Shown: positions 17,218 to 26,914, numbered from the stretch's first letter. The stretch is 64,000 bases of DNA from Pseudonocardia oceani (GCF_019263585.2 NZ_JADQDF010000001.1:4340001-4404000); one strand, 5' to 3'. The notes: a model not told the origin generated them from the sequence alone. A program made the numbers and translations.

Positions 17218-17841
17218 CTACCGCGGCGCCGCAGGCGCCTGACCACGGGGGGCGAGGGCGGCCGCGACGGCCTGGGCCTCCTCGGTGGTCGGGCCGGGCT
17301 GGGGCACGAAGAGGGTGCCGCGGTAGTAGGCGAGCTCGCGGATCGACTCCTCGATGTCGGCCAGGGCGCGGTGCGCGAGGCCCTTCTCCGGCTTCGCGTA
17401 GAACACCCGCGGGAACCAGCGGCGGCACAGCTCCTTCACCGAGCTGACGTCGACGAGGCGGTAGTGCAGGTGGGCGTCGAGCTCGGGCATGTCGCGGGCG
17501 AGGAAGCCGCGGTCGGTGCCGATGGAGTTGCCGGCCAGCGGGGCGGTGCGGACGTCGGGCACGTGCTCGCGGACGTAGGCCAGCACCTGCTCCTCGGCCT
17601 CGCGCAGCGTCACGGTGGAGCGCCGCACCTCCTCGGTCAGGCCCGAGCGCGCGTGCATGTCGCGGACGACGTCGGGCATCCCGGTGAGGGCCGACTCGTC
17701 GGCGTGGATGACGACGTCCACGCCGTCCCCGAGCACGTTGAGCTCACCATCGGTGACCAGGCAGGCGATCTCGATCAGCGCGTCGCGCTGCAGGTCGAGC
17801 CCGGTCATCTCGCAGTCGATCCACACCAGACGGTCGTTCAC
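17218..17841 (-). CDS. orn: Oligoribonuclease
   Basis: 207 residues from GTG at 17841. A DEDDh 3'-5' exonuclease that degrades dinucleotides and very short RNAs. The first motif is WIDCEMTGLD with Asp9 and Glu11; the later motifs are GNSIGTDRGFLARDMP and the His/Asp pair in KGLAHRALADIEESI. The length is slightly above the usual 180-200 because of an Ala/Pro-rich tail. It is an ordinary housekeeping gene, divergent from the HerA-like ATPase. Confidence 0.96.
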   Translation of the reverse strand: MNDRLVWIDCEMTGLDLQRDALIEIACLVTDGELNVLGDGVDVVIHADESALTGMPDVVRDMHARSGLTEEVRRSTVTLREAEEQVLAYVREHVPDVRTAPLAGNSIGTDRGFLARDMPELDAHLHYRLVDVSSVKELCRRWFPRVFYAKPEKGLAHRALADIEESIRELAYYRGTLFVPQPGPTTEEAQAVAAALAPRGQAPAAPR

Positions 17842-17946
17842 CCCGCCACCCTAGGTGACGTGCGGCGACGGGGCAGGACGCCGCGCGGCGCGTCGCCGGG
17901 CGTCACCCGGGCGCCGCTGTCGGAGGGCACCGCTAGGGTTCGCCGC

Positions 17947-19494
17947 GTGGGGAATGACACCGCATCACAGGAGATCGCGTCCGGCTACGCCACCGAGGGG
18001 TCGGCGCTGGAGCTGGGGGCGGTCGTCGTCGACGGCGTCGTCGACCCGACGGCGCGCGTGCGCATCCCTTTCGCCACGCTCAACCGGCACGGCCTCGTCG
18101 CGGGCGCCACCGGCACCGGCAAGACCAAGACCCTGCAGGGTCTGGCCGAGCAGCTGTCGAACGCGGGCGTCCCGGTGCTGCTGGCCGACGTCAAGGGCGA
18201 CCTGTCGGGGATGTCGCGGCCCGGCGAGCCCGGCCCGAAGATCGACTCGCGGGCGCACGACACCGGCGACGACTGGACGCCCACCGCGTACCCCGTCGAG
18301 TTCCTCAGCCTGGGCGGGTCGAGCTCCGCGGTGCCGATCCGGGCCACGATCACGCAGTTCGGGCCGATCCTGCTGAGCAAGGTGCTCGACCTCAACGACA
18401 CCCAGGAGTCGACGCTCGGCCTGATCTTCCACTGGGCCGACAAGCGGGGCCTGCCGCTGCTCGACACGAAGGACCTCCGCGCGGTCATCCAGCACCTCAC
18501 CTCCGACGAGGGCAGGGCCGACCTCAAGGGCATCGGCGGTGTCTCCTCCGCCACGGCCGGGGTGATCCTGCGGGCGCTGGTCAACCTCGAGGCCCAGGGC
18601 GGGGAGGACTTCTTCGGCGAGCCCGAGTTCGAGCCGTCCGACCTGATCCGCCTGATCGACGGTCCCGACGGTCCCCGCGGCGTCGTCACGCTGCTCGAGC
18701 TCGCCGACCAGGCCGCCAACCCGCGCCTGTTCTCGACGTTCCTCATGTGGCTGCTCGCCGAGCTGTACGAGGAGCTGCCCGAGGCGGGCGACCTCGACAA
18801 GCCCAAGCTCGTCTTCTTCTTCGACGAGGCGCACCTGCTGTTCAACGACGCGTCGAAGGCGTTCCTGGAGCGCATCGAGCAGACCGTGAAGCTCATCCGG
18901 TCCAAGGGTGTCGGCGTGTTCTTCTGCACACAGCTGCCCACCGACGTGCCCAACGCGGTGCTCAGCCAGCTCGGCGCCCGCATCCAGCACGCCCTGCGCG
19001 CCTTCACCCCGGAGGACCAGACGGCGCTGAGCAAGACGGTGCGCACCTACCCGAAGACCGAGCACTACGACATGGAGAAGGCGCTCACGTCGCTGGGCAC
19101 CGGCGAGGCGATCGTCACGGTGCTGTCGGAGCGGGGCGCCCCGACGCCGGTCGCGTGGTCGCGGGTGCGCGCGCCCCGCTCGCTCATGGCGGCGATCGGT
19201 GAGGACGCCGTCACGGCGGCCGCCAAGGGCTCGCCGCTGTTCGGCAAGTACGGCACGACGGTCGACCGCGAGTCGGCCTACGAGAAGCTGACGGCGCGGA
19301 TCGCCGAGACCCCGCCGCCGCCCGCCCCGGCCGGCGACGCCCCCGCGCCGCGCGCCCGCGAGGAGCGCCCCGAGCCCGGGTTCGTCGAGAAGGCGTTCTC
19401 CTCGCCCGTGGTCAGGTCGTTCCTGCGCTCGGCGGCCAGCGCGCTGGGCCGGGAGATCACCCGCGGGATGTTCGGGACGCGCCGCAGGCGCTGA
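17947..19494 (+). CDS. HerA-like ATPase, DUF853 family
   Basis: 515 residues from GTG at 17947; the frame is open further upstream, but homology begins near this GTG. The Walker A motif GATGTGKTKT is at residues 53-62 and the Walker B motif KLVFFFDEAHLLF is near 285-297. This is the DUF853/helicase HerA-like domain found as a stand-alone ATPase in many bacteria. The C-terminus has a Pro/Ala-rich linker and a basic end. No nuclease partner (NurA) is adjacent, so a direct role in end resection is not supported. Its stop is eight bases from the stop of the converging glycosyltransferase. Confidence 0.85.
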   Translation: MGNDTASQEIASGYATEGSALELGAVVVDGVVDPTARVRIPFATLNRHGLVAGATGTGKTKTLQGLAEQLSNAGVPVLLADVKGDLSGMSRPGEPGPKIDSRAHDTGDDWTPTAYPVEFLSLGGSSSAVPIRATITQFGPILLSKVLDLNDTQESTLGLIFHWADKRGLPLLDTKDLRAVIQHLTSDEGRADLKGIGGVSSATAGVILRALVNLEAQGGEDFFGEPEFEPSDLIRLIDGPDGPRGVVTLLELADQAANPRLFSTFLMWLLAELYEELPEAGDLDKPKLVFFFDEAHLLFNDASKAFLERIEQTVKLIRSKGVGVFFCTQLPTDVPNAVLSQLGARIQHALRAFTPEDQTALSKTVRTYPKTEHYDMEKALTSLGTGEAIVTVLSERGAPTPVAWSRVRAPRSLMAAIGEDAVTAAAKGSPLFGKYGTTVDRESAYEKLTARIAETPPPPAPAGDAPAPRAREERPEPGFVEKAFSSPVVRSFLRSAASALGREITRGMFGTRRRR

Positions 19495-19502
19495 GCGCCG
19501 GG

Positions 19503-20573
19503 TCAGCCCGGCAGCAGCGCCTCGACCTCGTCGGCCGCCGCGCCCGCCCCGTCGCGCGAGCGGACCCGCGCCCCGACAGCGGCCGCCGCCGACCGGTGCG
19601 GGCCGTCGCCGAGCAGCGCGCTGATGGCCGCCGCGATCGCGTCGGGCGCGCTGTCCGGCGGCAGCGCCCGGCCGGCCCCGGCCCCTTCCACGGCCGCCCC
19701 GACCATCGGGTGCACGAGGTCGGGGTGCCCGGGCAGGACGAGCACCGGCAGGTCGTTGGCCAGCGCGCGCAGCGTGGTGTCGTGCCCGCCGTGACCGACC
19801 AGCAGGTGGGCGCGGGCGAGGACGTCGGCGTGGTCGAGGCGGCGGTACAGGGTGACGGTGTCGGGGGACCGCAGCGACTCCCCGTCGCCCCCGTCGCCGA
19901 TGCCGACGACCGCCTGCCCGCCCCACGCGCCGAGGCCGTCGAGCACGCGCTGCAGCAGCTCCTGCTTGCCCGGGTAGGCGCGCGCGCCGAGCGCGACGGC
20001 GACCAGCGGGTCGGGCTCGCGGGCCGGGGGCCGCAGCCGCCCGACGACCGCGCCGGTGTGCACCGCCCCGTCGGGCAGCGGGCCGTCGAGGTCGGGGTCG
20101 GTGGCCACCAGCACCCGCGCGGCGCGCGCCCACAGCGTCGCGGGCCGCAGCCGGCGCAGTCGTGTGGCGAACCCGACCGGGCCGCGGGCCCAGCGCCCGG
20201 CGAGGTAGCGGTGCAGCGTCGGCATCAGCACGGCGGTCGGCAGGCCGGAGCGCTCCGCCTCGCGCAGGGCGGTGAGGCGGTCGGCGTCGACGAGCACGAC
20301 GTCGGGGCGGCGGCGCACGAGCTCGGCGCGGACGTCGAGACCGGCCCTCGGGTCCATCGCCAGCGCGACCCGCGCGGCCAGGAACCGGTTGGCGGGCACC
20401 GTGCCCGTCAGCTGCGCGGCGTGCGCGTAGGCGGCGAACCCGAGGCCGGCGCCGTGGGCGTCGGCGTAGCGGTCGGCGTGGTCGAGCACGCGCACGTCGT
20501 GGCCGCGGCGCAGCAGCTCGGTGCCGATGCCGAGCGCGGCCGGACCGCTGCCGATGATCAGGATGCGGGCCAT
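19503..20573 (-). CDS. UDP-glycosyltransferase-like protein (GT1/MGT type)
   Basis: 356 residues from ATG at 20573. The N-terminal Rossmann segment is MARILIIGSGPAALGIGTEL. The C-terminal donor-binding domain has the nucleotide-sugar loop GHGGHDTTLRAL followed by PVLVLPGHPDLVHPM, in the place of the classic HGGxGT region. Such enzymes transfer sugars to small molecules or lipids. The start lies inside the end of the PH-domain gene (16-base overlap), so translation is probably coupled. Acceptor and donor are unknown. Confidence 0.8.
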   Translation of the reverse strand: MARILIIGSGPAALGIGTELLRRGHDVRVLDHADRYADAHGAGLGFAAYAHAAQLTGTVPANRFLAARVALAMDPRAGLDVRAELVRRRPDVVLVDADRLTALREAERSGLPTAVLMPTLHRYLAGRWARGPVGFATRLRRLRPATLWARAARVLVATDPDLDGPLPDGAVHTGAVVGRLRPPAREPDPLVAVALGARAYPGKQELLQRVLDGLGAWGGQAVVGIGDGGDGESLRSPDTVTLYRRLDHADVLARAHLLVGHGGHDTTLRALANDLPVLVLPGHPDLVHPMVGAAVEGAGAGRALPPDSAPDAIAAAISALLGDGPHRSAAAAVGARVRSRDGAGAAADEVEALLPG

Positions 20574-22072
20574 CGTGCGTCCTCCGGGCGGGGGAGCAGG
20601 AACGGGGTGAGGAGCCGGGGCACGGCGGCGTCGGCGAGGGCGACGCCGTCGGCCGCGGCCACATCGAGCACGGTGTAGCCGCCCTGGCCCGCGGCCGTCA
20701 CGGCCTCCACGGTGACGACACCGGCGCGGCGCTGGAACAGGCTCTGGCGCACCGTCCAGCCGATCACGCCCTCGCGCTGCAGCGCGACGGTGCCGCGGAC
20801 CAGCGACCCCTGACGCGTGACGAGGTGGCGGGCGGTGAGCTCGTGGCCGAGCTGGCGGTAGCGGTCCAGGCCCAGCACCACGGCCGCGGGGAGCAGCAGC
20901 AGCGACAGCGGCCCGGCCCAGCCGGGGCCGAACGCGAACAGGCCCGCGCACACCGCCGCGGCCGGCACCAGCGTGCGGGTGAGCCGGCGGGTGCGGGCGG
21001 CCGGGGGATGGCGGCGCAGGAGCGCCCCGGTGATCTCCGCGGGGTGCTCGCGCAGGGCGGCGGCCGCCACCCGGTGCGCCTCGGCGCGCGGTGCGGGCGG
21101 CATCAGCGCACCGCCCTGCGCGTCGCCGGACAGCCCCGTCGACAGCGCCCGGCACTGCGCCCCGCGCCCGGCCCGCAGCAGGATCGGCTCGACGACCTCC
21201 GCGCCCCGCAGCCGCTGCTCGGCCACCGACAGCGACCGCCGCGTCAGCAGCCCCCGCTTCACGCGCAGCGTGCCGTCGGGCTCGCGGGTGAGCCGGTAGT
21301 CGTACCAGCGCTCGGCGTAGAGCAGCAGTGCGCCGACCACGGCCAGCGCCAGCAGTACCGCCACCACGACGAGCACGCCCGCCCAGATCGGGGCGCTCGC
21401 GAAGCGGTCGGCGGCGTCGTCGACCGCGCCGATGTCGCGCGGGTCGACACCCAGGTCGTCGACCAGGTTGAACAGGGTGGCGCCGATCGCGCCGATGCCC
21501 GCGATCGAGGAGAACGTCAGCGGGGCGAAGCGCAGCCACGACCAGTCGAGCCGGGCGAGCAGCTCGCCCGGCGGCGCCGACTCCTGCGGGGCGACGGGGC
21601 CGGAGCGGTCGAGCAGCTCGCGGCGCAGGAGGTCGGCCTCGTCCTTGCTGACGGCGTCGAGGCTCAGCCCGGCGGCCTCCAGCGGCGAACCCGACGCCGC
21701 CGCGACCTGCACCACCGACAGCCCGAAGACGCGGTGCAGCAGCCGGGCGGTGAGGTCGACGGTGCGGATCCGGTCGCGCGGCACCGAGCGGCGCTGGCGG
21801 CGCAGCCAGCCGGTGTGCAGCTCCACGCGCTCGGGCGTGATCCGGTAGCGGGTGGTGCGCCAGCGCACGACCCCGGCCAGCACCACGAGCCCGGCGGCCA
21901 CAAGCGCGATCCACACGCGGACGGGGTCGCCGGTGCCGCCCGTGACCAGCAGGATCACGACGAGCGGCAGCAGCCGTCCGAGGCTGCCCAGGGGGCCGAC
22001 GACGAGCATCCGTACGTCGAGCCGGCGCCACGGGGTGGTGACGACCCCGGTCGCGTGGTCGGTGTCCGTCAC
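20558..22072 (-). CDS. Membrane PH-domain protein (YdbT-like)
   Basis: 504 residues from ATG at 22072, overlapping the previous gene as ATGA. Paired hydrophobic helices at about residues 25-65 are followed by the bacterial PH-like segment RWRTTRYRITPERVELHTGW and RRSVPRDRIRTVDL. The pattern recurs at the middle (YDYRLTREPDG) and the C-terminus (ARHLVTRQGSL), giving three bPH2 copies as in YdbT. Bacillus YdbS/YdbT are linked to resistance to antimicrobial compounds. The preceding small gene is the YdbS-like partner, so the pair matches the known two-gene arrangement. Confidence 0.85.
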   Translation of the reverse strand: MTDTDHATGVVTTPWRRLDVRMLVVGPLGSLGRLLPLVVILLVTGGTGDPVRVWIALVAAGLVVLAGVVRWRTTRYRITPERVELHTGWLRRQRRSVPRDRIRTVDLTARLLHRVFGLSVVQVAAASGSPLEAAGLSLDAVSKDEADLLRRELLDRSGPVAPQESAPPGELLARLDWSWLRFAPLTFSSIAGIGAIGATLFNLVDDLGVDPRDIGAVDDAADRFASAPIWAGVLVVVAVLLALAVVGALLLYAERWYDYRLTREPDGTLRVKRGLLTRRSLSVAEQRLRGAEVVEPILLRAGRGAQCRALSTGLSGDAQGGALMPPAPRAEAHRVAAAALREHPAEITGALLRRHPPAARTRRLTRTLVPAAAVCAGLFAFGPGWAGPLSLLLLPAAVVLGLDRYRQLGHELTARHLVTRQGSLVRGTVALQREGVIGWTVRQSLFQRRAGVVTVEAVTAAGQGGYTVLDVAAADGVALADAAVPRLLTPFLLPRPEDARWPAS

Positions 22073-22557
22073 GTCGCATCACCGGGCGTCGCCTGCGTCG
22101 TCTCGGTGAGGGTGCGGGCGAGCTCGGCGGCGTCGCGGGCGTCCAGGCCGGCGATCTTCACCGCGCCGCGGGCCGAGGCCGTCGTCACGGTGACCGTGGC
22201 GAGCTTGAGCAGCTGCTGCAGCGGCCCGTGCTGCGTGTCGACCGTCTGCACCCGCGAGATCGGCGCGATCCGCCACTCCCGCACGAGCCACCCCGACAGC
22301 GTGTAGACGGCCTCGTCGGTGATCTCCCAGCGGTGGATGCGGAACAGGATCCGCGGCACGACGAGCAGGTAGGCGAGCACGAGGACCGCGGTGACCGCGA
22401 GCGTGACGCCCCATGCCGCGGCGCCCGTCGTCAGCAGGAGGACGACCTGCGGGGCGGCCAGCACCACGAGCCACGGCAGGGTCCGCAGCTGCCACCAGCG
22501 CACGGCCCGCGGGTTCACCTGGTGCGCCGGAGGTCGCAGCGGCGGGTCGACGGTCAT
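22069..22557 (-). CDS. Membrane PH-domain protein (YdbS-like)
   Basis: 162 residues from ATG at 22557, where the family's MTVDPPLRPP start appears. Two hydrophobic segments (LPWLVVLAAPQVVLLLTTGA and the following one) precede a single bPH2 domain with RIHRWEITDEAVYTLSGW and RIAPISRVQTVDTQHGPLQQ, the conserved core. It overlaps the large YdbT-like gene by four bases. The two are expected to act together in the membrane. Confidence 0.87.
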   Translation of the reverse strand: MTVDPPLRPPAHQVNPRAVRWWQLRTLPWLVVLAAPQVVLLLTTGAAAWGVTLAVTAVLVLAYLLVVPRILFRIHRWEITDEAVYTLSGWLVREWRIAPISRVQTVDTQHGPLQQLLKLATVTVTTASARGAVKIAGLDARDAAELARTLTETTQATPGDAT

Positions 22558-22606
22558 GGGTCGAGTCTGCCGATGATCGGTACCCGGCGCTCGACCCGGG
22601 GCCTGC

Positions 22607-23497
22607 TCAGGACAGGGGGGTGACGGCGGCCGCGTGCAGCGCGACGAACGGCAGCGCCGCGATGCCGCACGAGGCCGGGCGGGGCTCCGTGCCGGGTCGC
22701 TCGGCGACCTCGACGGCCCACCGCCGCCCCGACGGTCCGTGGACGACGACGGTGCCGGGGCGGGCGAGGGGGTCGAGCGTGAGGGCGTCGGCATCGCGCA
22801 GGCCGGTGGCGTCGCGGACGGCGAGCTCGGCGACCTGCCCGGCCGCCGACCACGTCGACCGGCCCCGGCTCAGCCCGACCTCCACCTCGCCCAGCGCCGC
22901 GGCCTTGCGCGCGGAGATCGCGGTGCCCGGGTCGAGGCGGCCGTAGAGGTAGCCGGTGGGGAGCACGAGGGCGGTGGGGGCGAAGCGGTGCCCGCCGAGG
23001 TGGCTGCACTCCCACACGTCCGGCTCGCCGACGGCGGTGACGGCGAGGGCGAGCCGGCGCCCGTTGACGGCGCAGCAGCGGTCGCGCCGGCCGTGCGTGC
23101 AGACCAGCAGCAGCGGGTCGTGCAGCGTCTCGCCGGGGAGCGGGCCCGTCGACGGCAGCGGCACGGCGCCGAGCTCGCGGGGACCGGCGACGGTGAGCTG
23201 CGTGGCGCGGGTCGTGCCGGGCGCGGTGTCGGCGAGGACGACGCGCGTCGGACCGGCGGGCTCGCGGCGGCCGGGACGGCGGATCAGCAGCGGCCGCCAC
23301 CCCGCCGCCGACGCGCGCGCTGCGAACCCGGAGACCGACGGGTCGGGGTGGGCGTTGATGTCGCGGGGCCAGGCGCCGCGGTGCTCGAGCGCCACCCAGC
23401 GGGCGGCCTGGGGTGCCGTGCCGGCCACCGGCTCGTCGACCGCGCGGGCCAGCACCGCGCAGCGGCCGGGGGCCGCCGGGTTCGCAGCCGGCGTCAT
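22607..23497 (-). CDS. Sucrase/ferredoxin-like family protein
   Basis: 296 residues. The thioredoxin-fold ferredoxin-like domain is recognised by VCTHGRRDRCCAVNGR and WECSHLGGHRFAPTALVLP, the family's cysteine and histidine motif pair, which probably binds a [2Fe-2S] cluster. The 'sucrase' label is historical; no glycosidase activity is implied. It lies 49 bases upstream of the YdbS-like gene and may be cotranscribed with the PH-domain genes. Its redox role is unknown. Confidence 0.85.
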   Translation of the reverse strand: MTPAANPAAPGRCAVLARAVDEPVAGTAPQAARWVALEHRGAWPRDINAHPDPSVSGFAARASAAGWRPLLIRRPGRREPAGPTRVVLADTAPGTTRATQLTVAGPRELGAVPLPSTGPLPGETLHDPLLLVCTHGRRDRCCAVNGRRLALAVTAVGEPDVWECSHLGGHRFAPTALVLPTGYLYGRLDPGTAISARKAAALGEVEVGLSRGRSTWSAAGQVAELAVRDATGLRDADALTLDPLARPGTVVVHGPSGRRWAVEVAERPGTEPRPASCGIAALPFVALHAAAVTPLS

Positions 23498-23545
23498 CGG
23501 GGGAGAGTAGCGTAAGGCTGTCCTAACACGCTTGGGTGAGCCTCG

Positions 23546-25117
23546 TCACCCGGCCAGCTCCCGGTGGACGACCTTCCCGGTCGCGTTGCGTGGCAGCTCG
23601 TCCAGGAACACCACGTCCCGGGGGACGGCGAACCGGCTCAGCTCGGCCCGCACCCACCCGCGGACGGTGTCGGCGTCGGCCGTCGCGCCCGGCTCGAGCA
23701 CGACGTAGGCGGCGAGGCGCTGCCCGTACTCGTCGTCGTCGACGCCGGTGACGGCCGCCTCCCGCACCTCCGCCCGCGCGACGATCAGGTCCTCCACCGG
23801 CCCGGGGTGCACGTTCTCCCCGCCGCTGACGATCATGTCGTCGGCGCGGCCGGTGAGGTGCAGGCGGCCGTGCTCGTCGACGCGGCCGACGTCGCCGGTG
23901 CCCATGAGGTCGCCGTGGCGCTCCACGTCGGCGCCCTCGCGGGTGTAGCCCTCGAACGGCATGTCGTTGCCGACGAACACCCGCCCCTCGACACCGGTCG
24001 GCACCTCTTCGCCGTGCTCGTCGAGGACCGCCAGCCGGGTGCCCAGCGGCGCGCGCCCCGCCGTGCCGGGGGCCGCGCGCAGGTCCTCGGGCCCGGCGAT
24101 GCTGACCCACGAGACCTCGGTGGAGCCGTAGAGGTTGTAGAGGCGGTCGCCGTAGCGGTCGAGGAACGCGGTGGCCAGGCCCGCGGGCAGCGCCGACCCG
24201 CTGACGGCGACGACCCGCGCCATCGGCCCGTCCAGGTCCTGCTCCAGCAGCCGCTGCAGCATCACCGGCACGGCGAACACGGCGTCGCAACCGCCTGCGA
24301 TCTGCAGGAACCGCTCCGGCTCGTACGTGCGCGCCAGCACCACCGGCGAGCCGAGCAGCATCGCGAGCTGCAGCGCCGCGTGGCCCCAGGTGTGCAGCAA
24401 CGGCGCGGCGATGTGCACCGGCTCGCCCGCGCGCAGCGGGATCGAGCCGAGCACCGCGGCGATCGGCGCGAGGTTGTGCGGCGGCGGGCGGCGCGCGCCC
24501 TTGGGCGGGCCGGTGGTGCCGGAGGTGAGGACGATCGTGTGGCCGGCGGGCGGGCGGAACGGCAGGGGGTCGGGGCCGCCGCGGGCGATCAGGCCGGAGA
24601 GGTCGCGGACCACCCGGCAGGTGTCGGGGAGGTCGGTGAACTCCTCGTCGGCGAGCAGGGTGTGCACGCCGAGCTCGTCGACGACCGACGCCCGCTGACC
24701 GGCCGACATCCCCGTGTTGAACAGCACGACGTCGGCGCCGAGCTTGCCCGTGGCGATCTGGGCCTCGACCGGGCCGCGGTGGTTGCGGCACAGCACGCCG
24801 ACCCGCGTGCCGGGGACGACGCCGTCGGCGGCCAGCGCCTGCGCGATGCGGTCGGTGCGCTCGTGGAGCTCGCCGAAGGTGAGGCGGCCGTCGTCGTCGA
24901 CGATCGCGGCCCGGTCGGGGTGGCGGGCGGCGCCGGCCTCGTAACCGGCGGTGACGGTGAGGCGGTAGCGGACCGCGGCCGTCGCCATGCGGGCCAGGCG
25001 GTCGGGGCGGACGGGGCCGATCAGCCCCGCCCGGCCCAGCTCGCGCAGGGCCACGGCGGAGCCGACCGCCTCGTCCGCCGCCGCGCGCACACCCGTCCAC
25101 ACCCGTCCCACGACCAT
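23546..25117 (-). CDS. Acyl-CoA synthetase (AMP-forming, FadD-like)
   Basis: 523 residues. The adenylate-forming core has the P-loop TIVLTSGTTGPPKGARRPPP, the YNLYGSTEVSW motif, TGDVGRVDEHGRLHLTGR and the catalytic lysine near the end in LPRNATGKVVHREL. The N-terminal extension of about 55 residues is typical of mycobacterial-type fatty acyl-CoA ligases. It probably activates a fatty or aromatic acid. It stands alone on this strand, with a palindrome-bearing gap upstream. Confidence 0.9.
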   Translation of the reverse strand: MVVGRVWTGVRAAADEAVGSAVALRELGRAGLIGPVRPDRLARMATAAVRYRLTVTAGYEAGAARHPDRAAIVDDDGRLTFGELHERTDRIAQALAADGVVPGTRVGVLCRNHRGPVEAQIATGKLGADVVLFNTGMSAGQRASVVDELGVHTLLADEEFTDLPDTCRVVRDLSGLIARGGPDPLPFRPPAGHTIVLTSGTTGPPKGARRPPPHNLAPIAAVLGSIPLRAGEPVHIAAPLLHTWGHAALQLAMLLGSPVVLARTYEPERFLQIAGGCDAVFAVPVMLQRLLEQDLDGPMARVVAVSGSALPAGLATAFLDRYGDRLYNLYGSTEVSWVSIAGPEDLRAAPGTAGRAPLGTRLAVLDEHGEEVPTGVEGRVFVGNDMPFEGYTREGADVERHGDLMGTGDVGRVDEHGRLHLTGRADDMIVSGGENVHPGPVEDLIVARAEVREAAVTGVDDDEYGQRLAAYVVLEPGATADADTVRGWVRAELSRFAVPRDVVFLDELPRNATGKVVHRELAG

Positions 25118-25483
25118 GGTCGAGATCCTGTCAGCGGGCGGCGGCGGATGCAGCCCCCGACGTCATCCGGCGAGGTCGTACACGGTCGAGCCGCCCACGG
25201 TCGTCGCGGGAAGGTGGCGGCGACCCACGTCGCGATCTCGGAGTTCCCGCGACCGGGGCCGGCCCCGCCCTCTCGTGACAGTGGAGTGGCTCTACTGCCA
25301 CTGGGTGACAGTGAAGCCACTCCACTGTCACGGGGGTGGGGGCGGGGGCGGGGGCTGTGGGGGCCGGGTGTGCGGGAGGTCGAACGTGCGGCCGGGGCGA
25401 GACTCGCCGGGCACTGGACGCGAACTCGCCGTGCGCCCGCGGCACACTCGCCGGCCTCCGCAGCGAGCTCGCTGCGTGGGAGG
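25118..25483. other. Gene-free gap with a long palindrome and purine-rich runs
   Basis: No credible gene is present. The gap holds the palindrome annotated at 25275-25331, a G-rich run (about 25331-25365) and short repeated words containing ACTCGCCG (about 25400-25460). Confidence 0.4.
25275..25331. repeat. Intergenic palindrome with 17-base arms
   Basis: GTGACAGTGGAGTGGCT at 25275-25291 is exactly complementary to AGCCACTCCACTGTCAC at 25315-25331; the 23-base loop contains another GTGACAGTG. It lies about 150 bases downstream of the histidine kinase stop, so it could end that operon. Its architecture resembles palindromes at other gaps in the window. Confidence 0.7.
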
Positions 25484-26914
25484 TCAGGCGGGGAGGGTCA
25501 CCTCGAACACCGTGCGGCCCGGCCGGCTCTCCACCTCGACCGTCCCCCCGTGCGCCACGACCACCGCGTCGACGATCGCCAGGCCCAACCCCGTGCTCCC
25601 GCTCTCCCGCGACCGGGAGCTCGACCCCCGCGCGAACCGCTCGAACACCCGCGGCGCGAGGTCGGGGGCGATGCCGGGGCCGTCGTCGGTGACCGTCAGC
25701 ACCGCCCCGTCCTCGCGCCGCGCCAGCCCCACCGACACGAGCGTGCCGGGCGGGGTGTGGGTGCGGGCGTTGGCGAGCAGGTTGGCGAGCACCTGGGCGA
25801 GGCGGGACGGGTCGCCGGTGACGGTCACCGGCTCGTCGGGCAGGTCGAGGCGCCAGCGGTGCTCCGGGCCGGCGACGTGGGCGTCGTCGACGGCGTCGAG
25901 CACGAGGTGGGTGAGGTCGACGCCGGTGCGCTCCAGCGGGCGGCCGGCGTCGAGGCGGGCGAGCAGCAGCAGGTCCTCGACCAGCGTGCTCATCCGCTCC
26001 GCCGACGACGAGATCCGCTGCAGCGAGTACGCGGTGTCGCCGTCGCTGCGCTGCGACAGCTCGGCGTACCCGCGGATCGCGGCCAGCGGCGTCCGCAGCT
26101 CGTGGCTGGCGTCGGCGACGAACTGCCGCAGCCGCAGCTCGCTCGCGTGCCGCTCCGACAGGGCCGCGCCGACGTGGTCGAGCATCCGGTTCAGCGCGGT
26201 GCCGACCTGCCCCACCTCGCTGCGCGGGTCGACCACCGGCACCCGCTCGGCGAGCTCGACCTCCCCGCTGGCCAGCGGCAGCGCGCTCACCCGGGAGGCC
26301 GTCGCGGCCACCTCCTCCAGCGGCCGCAGCTCGCGCCGCACCGCCACCGCCCCGGCCACCCCCGCGCCGAGCAGCGCCACCGCGACCGCCACCACCTCGA
26401 CCAGCACCAGCGTCGACAGCGTCTCCTGCACCGGCCGCTCGGACTGCCCGGTCACGACGGTGACGGTGCTGCCGTCGCTCTCCGTCCGCTCCGCCGCGAC
26501 CAGCCGGTAGCTGCCGAGCGGGCCGAGGTCGGCGCTGCGCGGGGGCGCCCCCACCGGGACGTCGAGCAGCGCCTGCCTGGCCTCGGCGGGCACGGGCTGG
26601 TCGTCGCCGCGCCGGTCGAGGACGGCGGCGCTGCTCACGTTCCCGTCGGCGACGACGGCGACGAGCACGCCGAACTGCAGCCCCGGCCTGAACGGCGCCC
26701 CGTCCTCGGGGACCGCGCCCGAGGGGGCGTCGGCGGGGGCGTCGTCCGGCGGGAGGCCGCGGGTGATGCCGCTCGCGGCGCGCAGGTCGTCGTCCAGGCG
26801 CGCGATGAGGAAGCGGTCGAGCGACAGCGTCGTGACGACCCCGATCAGCGCGCCCGCGACGGCCAGCAGCAGCAGCACCGTCGCGACGAGCCGCGCCCGC
26901 AGCGTGCCCCTCAC
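25484..26914 (-). CDS. Sensor histidine kinase (HAMP-HisKA-HATPase)
   Basis: 476 residues from GTG at 26914, which overlaps the response-regulator stop as GTGA. Domains in order: TM1 about 9-30, extracytoplasmic sensor about 31-165, TM2 about 168-192, HAMP to about 250, HisKA with the phosphorylated His271 in ASHELRTPLAAIRGY, then the HATPase with N box LANLLANARTHTPP, G1 DDGPGIAP and G2 GSTGLGLAIV. The sensor resembles those of mycobacterial TcrY/MprB-like kinases but its stimulus is unknown. It pairs with the regulator just upstream. Confidence 0.93.
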   Translation of the reverse strand: MRGTLRARLVATVLLLLAVAGALIGVVTTLSLDRFLIARLDDDLRAASGITRGLPPDDAPADAPSGAVPEDGAPFRPGLQFGVLVAVVADGNVSSAAVLDRRGDDQPVPAEARQALLDVPVGAPPRSADLGPLGSYRLVAAERTESDGSTVTVVTGQSERPVQETLSTLVLVEVVAVAVALLGAGVAGAVAVRRELRPLEEVAATASRVSALPLASGEVELAERVPVVDPRSEVGQVGTALNRMLDHVGAALSERHASELRLRQFVADASHELRTPLAAIRGYAELSQRSDGDTAYSLQRISSSAERMSTLVEDLLLLARLDAGRPLERTGVDLTHLVLDAVDDAHVAGPEHRWRLDLPDEPVTVTGDPSRLAQVLANLLANARTHTPPGTLVSVGLARREDGAVLTVTDDGPGIAPDLAPRVFERFARGSSSRSRESGSTGLGLAIVDAVVVAHGGTVEVESRPGRTVFEVTLPA

